NCBI RefSeq assembly: GCF_000875755.1
Contig: NZ_CP007520.1
Span: 372,001-436,000 of the forward strand
Length of the DNA stretch: 64,000 nt
Direction: 5' to 3'
From: Mycoplasma yeatsii GM274B
GTDB lineage: Bacteria > Bacillota_I > Bacilli_A > Mycoplasmatales > Mycoplasmataceae
Every line of letters begins with the position of its first letter. The first letter of the stretch is position 1. The notes under the pieces were generated by a model. It did no database searches and had not been told where the DNA came from. It saw nothing but the letters and a program-made list of their open reading frames with translations. Below, one piece after another: positions 56,195 to 64,000 of the stretch. The translations under genes were made by a program, and so were the position numbers.

Positions 56195-56282
56195 TTCAAA
56201 TGTAAAGAAGGTGTCCCACTACCTATATCCCAAAGGTGGACCTTTAAAGTGTAAACAACTCTTTCAAGAGTTGTTTTTTTAT
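56195..56282 (+). ncRNA. Candidate small RNA or long 3' end after PARCEL gene D
   Basis: The 321-base gap between two PARCEL genes contains GTCC-C-AC/GTGGAC (56213-56241), a bulged hairpin with GC content well above the surroundings. It is followed by a strong terminator AACAACTCTT/AAGAGTTGTT (56254-56275) with seven T. TATTAT-like sequence lies just upstream (near 56185), but the promoter is uncertain. It may instead be the end of the upstream transcript. The rest of the gap holds the next gene's promoter (TATAAT at 56385-56390). Confidence 0.4.
56254..56282 (+). terminator. Terminator in the gap after PARCEL gene D
   Basis: Ten-pair stem with loop TC and seven T. Confidence 0.85.
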
Positions 56283-56441
56283 GTCAAAATATCAACTTAG
56301 AATTTAAAAAAGTAGTTCAATTCTATACTCTAAAATGCTAGAATTAGTTTGGAACAATTCGATTAATAAATACAATTATATTAGTATAATAGAATAATTA
56401 CCAAGATCACATATACCAAAAATTCGAGAGGAACCAATAAC

Positions 56442-57584
56442 ATGAAAAAATTAATTTCAATATTATCTATACTAACATTATCATCAACAGCAACTTTTGG
56501 TGTTGTATCTTGTAAAACGACTCAAAACCAAGATAATTTAGAAACAACTCTTAAGAAACAATTAAAAGCAATTGAAAGAGAAATTGAATTCAATGAAAAT
56601 CTATTAGGTGAAATCGACGCTGAAATCAATCAAAACAACCCTTCTTTAAATAATGTTTTATTAATGACATCTATTTCTGATTTAGATGAACTAGACAAAC
56701 AAATTTCAAATGTTAAAAAAGAACTGAAGGAAAAAGAGGCTAAACTTAAAAATATTAAAAATGAAATTAATGAAAAAATTTCTAAAGCAAAAGAAACTTT
56801 TATTAAATACGTAAACAAAGTTTGAGACGAAAGAATTGGTGGAGATGTTTTAGATAGTTCAAGTCATCAAGACGTCTTTAATATATTTAAAGAAAAAGGG
56901 AAACAATATGCTTTTTTTGAAGGCTTAAATTTAATATCTGATAAAAATGAAGAAATGTCTTTAACTGTTACATATAAAAATGATATTAATTTTGAACAAA
57001 AACTAAAATTTAACAAGATTTGACCTAAACATCAAAAAGCTGAGTATAAAACAGAAGAAGAGAAAACAACTTATACTAAAATCGGATATTTTACAAATGA
57101 TAAAGGTGAAATTCAAATAGAGGAATTTTTATACGATACTATAAAGGTTCCTGATCATTTACCTAAATTCATTACCAATTTATCTCATGCATTTAGAAAT
57201 AATGGTAATCACAAAATTGAAGGATTGGAAAATTGAGATGCTTCAAATGTAACTGATATGAGTGGAATGTTTAGAAATTGTAGAAACTTTAACCAAAATA
57301 TATCAACAAAAGAAATTACAAGATCAGATAATACTAAGTATAAAGCTTGAAATACATCAAATGTAATTAATATGAGAGATATGTTTTCTGATGCTTTTGT
57401 ATTTAACCAAAAGATTTCTAATTGAGACACTTCTAATGTTACTGATATGAGTTATATGTTCTGAGCTGCGAATAAGTTTAATCAAAACATTTCTAATTGA
57501 GATGTATCAAATGTTGAATATTTTAAAGATTTTTCAACTGCCGCTAGTTCTGATTGAAAAGATGAACATAAACCTAAGTTTTAA
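56442..57584 (+). CDS. PARCEL/DUF285 lipoprotein E
   Basis: 380-residue lipoprotein with lipobox GVVSC (Cys24). Residues 35-125 form a coiled coil (ELDKQISNVKKELKEKEAK, for example). The shared module (YTKIGYFTND, VPDHLPKFITNLSHAF) is followed by four to five 25-residue units, one interrupted by an insertion with TKEITRSDN. GAGAGGA precedes the ATG, with TATAAT at 56385-56390. It ends at a terminator (57606-57634). Confidence 0.87.
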
Positions 57585-57605
57585 AAATATTTATTATAAA
57601 AGAAT

Positions 57606-57638
57606 AAACACAACTTCAAATAAAGGTTGTGTTTTTAT
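57606..57638 (+). terminator. Terminator after PARCEL gene E
   Basis: AAACACAAC (57606-57614) pairs with GTTGTGTTT (57626-57634), followed by T-rich sequence. Confidence 0.8.
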
Positions 57639-57681
57639 TAATAAATTAAATATCTAACTAAAAATAAATTTGATAAATACA

Positions 57682-57706
57682 AAAAAAGGACTGCTCGTCC
57701 TTTTTT
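57682..57706. terminator. Bidirectional terminator between PARCEL genes E and F
   Basis: AAAAAAGGAC (57682-57691), loop TGCTC, GTCCTTTTTT (57697-57706): works in both directions. Confidence 0.85.
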
Positions 57707-57757
57707 AATTCTTATTATTTTTATTGAAAATAAAGTGTGAAATTATTTATATATTGA

Positions 57758-58909
57758 TTAGTCTATTTCATTTCTTTGTGGTGGTATATTAAATTTAGGT
57801 TGATGATCTTTTGATCATTGTTGGTTTGAACTAAATCCGGCTCAATTTCTCACTTTTTTAACATTTCAGTTAGATATATTTTGATTAAAGGATTTAGCTT
57901 GATTAAACATATAACCCATATCAGTTACTTTTGCTGTATTTCATCTATCTAAAGGTTGGTTGAAATCTGTTGTTTCAGCAAACATATCTGCCATATCTAT
58001 AACTTTTGAAACATCTCAAGCAGTGTATTTTGAACCATCTGCTTTTTGTATTTCTTTAGTATTAATGTTTTGATTAAAAACTAATGCTTCTTTAAATACA
58101 CTTCTCATTTCAGTTACATTTGAGGTGTTTCAATTTCCTATATTTTGATTGAATAGTCTAGCATCAGCAAACATCTGACTCATGTTGACTAGGTTTTTAG
58201 TATCTCATGAACTTATATCAATATTAAATTTTCATGCATTTCCAAACATACCACTCATATCTCTTACATTAGAAACATCTCATTTAGATATATCTTGATT
58301 AAACTCATGAGCTTGTTTAAACATTCAATTCATATCAATTACTTTTGAAGTATCTCAATTTTCTATTCCTTGAATAGCTTTATTTTTATTTTGGAAAAAT
58401 GCTTGTGATAGATCTGTAATAAATCAAGGTAACTTATCAGGAACTACTTTTGTTTCTTTATTAAAACCTTCTATAGCTCATCGACCTTTGTCATTTAAAA
58501 AGTATCCTATTTCTTCACAAATAGTAGGATCTTTTTCGTTGTAAACAGCATTTTTAACATAACCTAAGTTTAGGTCTAACCCATTATCGATTTCGTTTTC
58601 TACTGGTATAAATTTAACTTCAACCTCACTTTGAATTTCTGGATAATTCAAATAAACTTTAGCTCCAAAGGTTGATATATCTAAATCAATTTTTGATAAA
58701 ACTTTATCTGATATATTCGGATTGAATCATTTTATTCTTTCTTTTAGAATTTCTTTTGATATTGTTTCATTGTGTATTACTCCCAGATCGGTTTCAACTA
58801 TTAATTTTGATAGATTTTTTTCTTCTTTAATCTCAGTTTTACACCCAACAACCGAACTAGTTGTAGCAACCATTGCAATTGCTGTAAAAATTGATAATAA
58901 TTTCTTCAT
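57758..58909 (-). CDS. PARCEL/DUF285 lipoprotein F, phase-variable promoter
   Basis: 383-residue lipoprotein; signal with lipobox SVVGC (Cys23). The shared module (ICEEIGYFLNDKG, VPDKLPWFITDL) precedes about seven 25-residue units with NWDTSKVIDMNWMF-type pattern, and the C-terminus is polar. GTGGAG lies before ATG 58909; an in-frame ATG at 58921 overlaps the ribosome site. Its promoter has the same 15-A spacer as gene B. Confidence 0.87.
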
Positions 58910-58974
58910 AATAAACTCCACACTTTACTTAAAATTGATTTAAAAAGATATTGCACTTTTTGCAATGCAATTTC

Positions 58975-59003
58975 ATTCTATTTTTTTTTTTTTTTAAAAT
59001 CAA
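58975..59003 (-). promoter_or_regulatory. Promoter with 15-A spacer tract for PARCEL gene F
   Basis: Minus strand: -35 TTGATT (59003-58998), spacer TT plus 15 A (58997-58981, 17 bases), -10 TAGAAT (58980-58975). Same layout and same length as promoter B. Confidence 0.75.
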
Positions 59004-59091
59004 GACTAGAATTTTAAATAAAAAGTGCTAGGTTTTTATATTTAAAATAAAAATAATAACTAGATAAAAAAGAACCGTAAAAAAACTAAAT

Positions 59092-59117
59092 TAAAAACTA
59101 GATACTATCTAGTTTTT
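59092..59117. terminator. Terminator of dinB
   Basis: AAAACTAGATA and TATCTAGTTTT around one C (59095-59117), with T-rich flanks on both strands; the dinB stop (59105-59107) lies inside. Confidence 0.75.
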
Positions 59118-60310
59118 TTAACATCTTTTGCTTTTTTAATAATATTTTTATTAAACTTTTTATTTATATCAAAAATTAAATCTTCTATTAATAAAGATTG
59201 TTCAACTTGTTTATTATCAATATTTTGATCTTTATCAATAGTTAATTGAACTCAGTTTTGATTATTACTAATTAGTTTACTAACTCCAACTCCTATTAAA
59301 ATTACAGCTTTATTATCATCAATCAAATCATAAAAACAAGTTAATGCATTATTATAAATTAACTGAGAATCATTTATATATTTATTTAAAGTAATTTGTT
59401 TATGTCTTGTAATATATTGTTTAGATGAAGTTTTATATTTTAGTTTAATTTCAACAGTTTTACAAAATAAGTTATTTTCAATTAATTTATTTGATACTTG
59501 TTTAGATAAATTTAAAATAATATTTTCTATTTCATCATATTGATAAATTGCACTTAATAATGTTGTTTCTTTTGAAATAGATTTATATTCGCTAGATAAA
59601 TAATCAACATAATCACTAGATAATCCATTAGCTTGTTTTTTTAAAATTAAACCTTTATTGTGTAGTAAATAATAAATATCTTGATCACTAGTATTTGCTA
59701 GATCACCAATTGTTTTAATATTAGTATTTTCTAATAACTTAACTGTTGAAGGACCAACACCATACATATCTTTAATATCTATATTTCAAATATTAGTTTT
59801 AAAATTATCTATTGTAGTTAAACTAATACCAAAAGGTTTATTTAAACTTGTCGACATTTTAGCAACAAATTTATTAAATCCTATACCAATTGAACAACTT
59901 ATATCAAATTCATCTAAAATATCTTGTTGAATTTTTTTAGCTAATTTAATTACATCAGTTTTTACAACAAGATCAGTTACATCTAAATAAGCTTCATCAA
60001 TTGAAGCAACTTCTATTTTATGAGTAACATTATTTTTAAGATAGGTTCATATTTGATTAGAAATATTATTAATATAGTTCATATCAGGTTTAACACTAAT
60101 GATTTTAGGATATAGTTTTTTAGCTTCAAACAAAGCCATTCCTGCTTTTATATGATATTTTCTTGCTTGATAACTTGCTGTTGTAATAATTGATTTGTCA
60201 TTATTATTTGATATTACAATAGCTTTATTTTTATAAATAGGATATTTAACCTGCATACAACTTGCAAAAAAAGCGTCCATATCTATATGAAAAATAGTTT
60301 TTAAACTCAT
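59105..60310 (-). CDS. dinB: DNA polymerase IV (Y family)
   Basis: 401-residue translesion polymerase. The catalytic carboxylates are present: HIDMDAFFA (D10) and SIDEAYLDVTD. YQARKYHIKAGMALFEAK matches the Y-family finger, and MYGVGPSTVKLL is the helix-hairpin-helix of the thumb. The little-finger domain is residues about 240-345. A K/I/N-rich tail follows without a clear beta-clamp motif. ATG 60310 follows AGGTGA; a GTG at 60319 is less likely. Confidence 0.92.
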
Positions 60311-60456
60311 ATTAATCACCTATGTTAATTTAATTTTAATACTAGTTCATAATCGCGTGAGCAACAGCGAGCACTTTTTTAATATTATAAATAATAACAT
60401 TGCTAACACTGTCATATTTATATTCTTCTCACACTCTATTATCTTTTTAATAATGT

Positions 60457-60462
60457 TATAAT
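60457..60462 (+). promoter_or_regulatory. Extended -10 element of rny
   Basis: TGT-TATAAT (60454-60462), 56 bases before the rny ATG; AGAAAGGA follows as ribosome site. Confidence 0.55.
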
Positions 60463-60518
60463 TAATTAAGTATAAAGAACATTCCTATTTTCGTAAGAAG
60501 AAAGGACTAGATATTAAA

Positions 60519-62045
60519 ATGGATATTTGAGAAATATATCTGATTATTACCGCAGGTACAGCATTAGTTATATTACTAACACAAGCTGCTATTATTTGAT
60601 ATCTAATATGATCTAAAACTAGAAAAAAAATCATTGCAGAACGTATAAAAGAAGCTAAACTAGAAAGAAAGAAAATTGTTGCAGAAGGTTATAAAGATAT
60701 AAATGATGCAAAAAGAATTTTTGAAAAAGAAGTTGAAATTCAAAAAGCAGAACTGCAAGAACTTAAAAATAATTTAAATATACAACAATCTAACATAGAA
60801 GCAGATAAAAAATTAAACGAAGCTAAAGCTCAAAGATTAGAATTAAGATTATCAGATCTTGATAAAAGAAAACAACAATTAGACAACAGAGAAGATGAAA
60901 TCATTTCAAGTTTAGAAGAAATTTCAAATTTCACTAAATCTCAAGCAAAAGAATTATTAATTAAAAAAATAGAGTTAAGAAATCAAAAAGATTTATTAGC
61001 TATTTTAAAAAATGCAGAAACTGAAGCTTATAGTAAATCAAAAATGTTAGCTGCTAATATTATTGTTTCAGCTATGGAAAGAATTAAAGTTGATGTAGCT
61101 AATCAAAAAACTTCTAATATTATAAAACTTCCAAATGATGATATGAAAGGTCGTATCATTGGAAAAGATGGAAGAAATATGAAAACATTTGAACAAGTTG
61201 GTGGAGTTGATATTGTTATTGATGAAACACCTAATACAATTACTGTTTCATGTTTCAATCCTATAAGAAGAGAAATTGCTACAAGAGCATTAGAAACTTT
61301 AATTAATGATGGAAGAATTCAACCAGTTAAAATTGAACAAGAACTAAAAAAACAAGAACAAGAAGTGAACCAAATTATTGAAGAATATGGAATTAAAGTC
61401 ATTGAAGAATTAGATATTAATGATCTTGATTTTGAATTAGTTAAATTACTTGGTAAATTACACTTTAGAACAAGTTATGGTCAAAATGTTTTAACTCACT
61501 CAATTGAAGTTGCTAAATTAAGTGGATCAATTGCTGCTGAGTTAGGGTTGGATGTTAAAAAAGCAGTTAGAGCTGGTTTATTACACGATATTGGTAAAGC
61601 AGTTGATTTTGAAAACGAAGGTAGCCACGTTGTTTTAGGAGCAGAAATAGCTAGAAAATATGGTGAAGATGAAATTATAGTTAATGCTATTGAATCTCAT
61701 CACGAAGATGTTGAAAAAACAAATGAAATTTCAGCAATAGTTGCAATAGCAGATTCAATTTCAGCATCACGTCCTGGTGCTAGAAATAATGGTATTGGTG
61801 AATTTATACTAAGAATGCATGAGATTGAAAAAATAGGTAATCAAATTCCAGGTGTTGCTAAAACTTATGCTTTACAATCAGGTCGACAAATAAGATTGAT
61901 AGTTGATCCTGTTGTTGTTTCAGATTTAGAATTAAACCAAGTATTGCATCAAATGAGCGAAGCAATTAAAAAACATGTAATTGTACCTGGTGAAATTACA
62001 ATTACAGTCATAAGAGAAAGAAAAGAAGTTCAAGTATTAAAATAA
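60519..62045 (+). CDS. rny: Ribonuclease Y
   Basis: 508-residue membrane-bound endoribonuclease that starts mRNA decay. An N-terminal membrane helix (residues about 6-32, containing three TGA Trp) is followed by a long coiled coil (35-190), a KH domain with RIIGKDGRNMKTFEQ (about residue 210), and an HD domain with HSIEVAKLSG and HDIGK near residue 356. Without the TGA reading the membrane anchor and most of the coiled coil would be missed. Confidence 0.95.
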
Positions 62046-62058
62046 CTTCTTTTTTTAT
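62023..62058 (+). terminator. Terminator after rny
   Basis: AAGAAGTT (62023-62030) pairs with AACTTCTT (62044-62051), then a T-run; the rny stop is in the loop. Confidence 0.6.
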
Positions 62059-62129
62059 TCTAAAAATTAAAATTAGAATTATAAAATATTGTTAGTAATT
62101 TAGTAGGAATGAATTTTACTAACTTTTGA

Positions 62130-62135
62130 TATAAT
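62130..62135 (+). promoter_or_regulatory. Extended -10 element of ffh
   Basis: TGA-TATAAT (62127-62135), 29 bases before ATG 62164. Confidence 0.55.
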
Positions 62136-62163
62136 AATTAAGATTGAAAAAGGAGAAATAAAC

Positions 62164-63507
62164 ATGGGATTTGGTGATTTTTTATCAAAAAGAATGCAAA
62201 AAAGCATTGAAAAAAATATGAAAAAATCAACTTTAACTGAAGAAAATATTAAAGATACTTTAAAAGAAATAAGATTAGCTTTATTAGAAGCTGACGTTAA
62301 TGTTGAAGCAGTAAAAGAAATTATTAGTAAAGTAAAAGAAAAAGCTTTAGGTGATTATATTCAAGATGGAGCAAATGCTCATCAACAAATGGTAAAAATT
62401 GTTCATAGTGAATTAGTTGAAATTCTTGGAAAAATAAATTCTCCTTTAGAACTTTCTAAAAAACCTACTGTAATTATGATGGCAGGATTGCAAGGTAGTG
62501 GTAAAACTACTTCAACTTGTAAATTAGCTTATTATTTAACTAAAAAACAAAAGAAAAAAGTTTTAATGGTTGGGTTAGATATTTATAGACCAGGAGCTAT
62601 TGAACAATTAGTACAACTAGGTGAAAAAAATAATATTGATGTATTTGAAAAACAAAAACAAGATCCAACAATCACAGCAAAACAAGCATTAGAATATGCA
62701 CAAGAAAATAATTATGATGTTGTTATTTTAGATACAGCAGGTAGATTACAAATCGATCAAGTTTTAATGGATGAATTAGATAATTTACGTAAAATAACTT
62801 CACCAAGTGAAATTTTATTAGTAGTTGATGGAATGGTTGGACAAGAAATCATTAACGTTACAAATGAATTTAATAAACAATTAAAATTATCTGGAGTAAT
62901 TGTTACTAAATTAGATGGTGATGCTAGAGGGGGAGCTACTCTATCAATTACATATATGACTAAACTTCCAATTAAATTTATCGGAGAAGGTGAAGGAGTT
63001 AGTTCACTAAATGCATTCTATCCAAAAAGAATGGCTGATAGATTAATGGGTATGGGAGATATTGAAACACTGTTTGAAAAAGCTGTTGAAAATATCGATG
63101 AACGTTCAATGCAAAAAACAATGACACGTATGTTTATGGGTCAATTTGATTTAGAAGATCTAAGAAATCAATTAGCTCAAGTTGGTAGAATGGGTAGTTT
63201 AAGTAAATTAATGAAAATGCTTCCAACAAATAAAATAAGTGAATCTCAAATTGAAGACGCACAAAGGAAATTAGCTGTTTTTTCAGTTTTAATGGATTCA
63301 ATGACTTTAAAAGAAAGACGTGATCCTAGAGTTTTAAAAGCAATTAGCCGTAAAAATAGAATCATTAAAGGATCAGGTAGAACTGAAAAAGAATTTAATG
63401 AGCTAATCAATTCATTTGAAAAAGGTAAAAAACAAGTTATGGAAATGACTAAAATGTTAAAAAGCGGAAGAATGCCAAACTTTAATAAAGGTGGATTTAA
63501 ATTCTAA
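62164..63507 (+). CDS. ffh: Signal recognition particle GTPase Ffh
   Basis: 447 residues, standard length. The NG domain shows GLQGSGKTTSTCKLA (about residue 107), DTAGRLQ, and TKLDGDARGGATLS. The methionine-rich M domain binding signal peptides and SRP RNA begins near residue 300 (MTRMFMGQFDLEDLRNQL and later SGRTEKEFNELI). AAAGGAG is the ribosome site. rlmH follows after three bases. The SRP RNA gene is not recognisable in this window. Confidence 0.97.
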   Translation: MGFGDFLSKRMQKSIEKNMKKSTLTEENIKDTLKEIRLALLEADVNVEAVKEIISKVKEKALGDYIQDGANAHQQMVKIVHSELVEILGKINSPLELSKKPTVIMMAGLQGSGKTTSTCKLAYYLTKKQKKKVLMVGLDIYRPGAIEQLVQLGEKNNIDVFEKQKQDPTITAKQALEYAQENNYDVVILDTAGRLQIDQVLMDELDNLRKITSPSEILLVVDGMVGQEIINVTNEFNKQLKLSGVIVTKLDGDARGGATLSITYMTKLPIKFIGEGEGVSSLNAFYPKRMADRLMGMGDIETLFEKAVENIDERSMQKTMTRMFMGQFDLEDLRNQLAQVGRMGSLSKLMKMLPTNKISESQIEDAQRKLAVFSVLMDSMTLKERRDPRVLKAISRKNRIIKGSGRTEKEFNELINSFEKGKKQVMEMTKMLKSGRMPNFNKGGFKF

Positions 63508-63510
63508 TTT

Positions 63511-63978
63511 ATGAAAATTAAAATAATTTGTTTTGGAAAATTAGATAAAAAGTTTTTTATTCAAGCATTCGATGACTATTTATCTAGAGTTAATAAATTT
63601 TGTGATTTAGAAGTTATTGAGCTTAAAGAAGAATTTAATGGAGAATTAAATAAAGTAAAAGAAATTAATTCTCAACTGTTAATAAATAAAATTAATAATT
63701 ACAAAGATTATGAAAAAATTATTTTAGATGTTAATTCTAAATTAGTTTCATCTGAAGAATTAGCTTTAAAAATACAAAATAATAAAGACTTTAAATCAGG
63801 TAAATTACTTTTTGTTATAGGACCTAGTGATGGATATACTGATCAATTTAAATCTATGTTTAATAATAAGATTTCTTTAGCAAAAATCACTTTACCTCAT
63901 CAATTATTTAGAGTAGTTTTAATAGAACAAATATATCGATCATTTAAAATTATTAATAATGAAAAATATCATAAATAA
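63511..63978 (+). CDS. rlmH: 23S rRNA (pseudouridine1915-N3)-methyltransferase
   Basis: SPOUT-class methyltransferase, 155 residues, full length. The knot region FVIGPSDGYTDQF carries the SAM-binding GP-DG pattern (usually GGADG), and the C-terminus has LPHQLFRVVLIEQIYRSFKI and NEKYHK, both typical. The start is the ATG three bases after the ffh stop; a ribosome site is poor, so translation may be coupled. Confidence 0.94.
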   Translation: MKIKIICFGKLDKKFFIQAFDDYLSRVNKFCDLEVIELKEEFNGELNKVKEINSQLLINKINNYKDYEKIILDVNSKLVSSEELALKIQNNKDFKSGKLLFVIGPSDGYTDQFKSMFNNKISLAKITLPHQLFRVVLIEQIYRSFKIINNEKYHK

Positions 63979-64000
63979 AAATTTGTAGGTGTTAAGTAAA

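Overview
The window looks like chromosome from a mollicute of the Mycoplasma mycoides/capricolum group. Base composition is extremely AT-rich. Almost every long gene stays open only if TGA is read as tryptophan; for example, the conserved tryptophan pair of the sigma factor and the J-domain, ThyA, ParE and DnaG reading frames all cross TGA codons. All coordinates below use TGA=Trp (genetic code 4). Gene content is typical of the group: an RpoD/DnaG pair, SecDF fusion, TrmFO, RNase Y, Ffh, ParE/ParC, and several surface proteins with DUF285/PARCEL repeats.

Layout. 1-8866: informational genes (3' end of glyS, then dnaG-rpoD-trmK-Nif3-like-DEAD helicase as a tight run), then a YitT-type membrane protein. 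8966-18165: secDF-apt, the stringent-response synthetase/hydrolase, a membrane protein, ssb and a degenerate DprA. 18286-24975: a paired ABC exporter, trmFO and a large unknown protein. 25029-31380: tRNA-Arg(UCU), two unknown proteins with obg, nadE, two membrane proteins, a NadD-YqeK fusion and mtnN. 31409-36199: the first PARCEL protein (minus), a deoxynucleoside kinase, an RpiR-type regulator with a membrane protein (minus), and a J-domain protein leading into thyA.

36208-40740 is the accessory island I find most interesting. An AbiF/AbiD-type HEPN protein is followed by two copies, exactly 182 bp apart, of a compact GC-rich double-hairpin RNA gene, each with its own extended -10 and U-tract terminator. 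After nagB comes a DUF3800 protein on the minus strand, itself preceded by another short structured RNA with a terminator. Further minus-strand structure lies between it and valS. Two 'small RNA plus effector protein' loci therefore flank nagB.

40753-60310: valS, two PARCEL proteins (minus), parE-parC, an IS3-family element inserted in a GC-rich RNA-like locus upstream of an unknown 191-residue protein, a disulfide oxidoreductase, three more PARCEL proteins and dinB (minus). Two PARCEL genes have a homopolymeric tract of 15 A filling the spacer between near-consensus -35 and -10 boxes, the layout of a phase-variable promoter. 60519-63978: rny, ffh and rlmH. No CRISPR array, rRNA or origin was seen. 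Function calls come from motif reading only; no database search was run.
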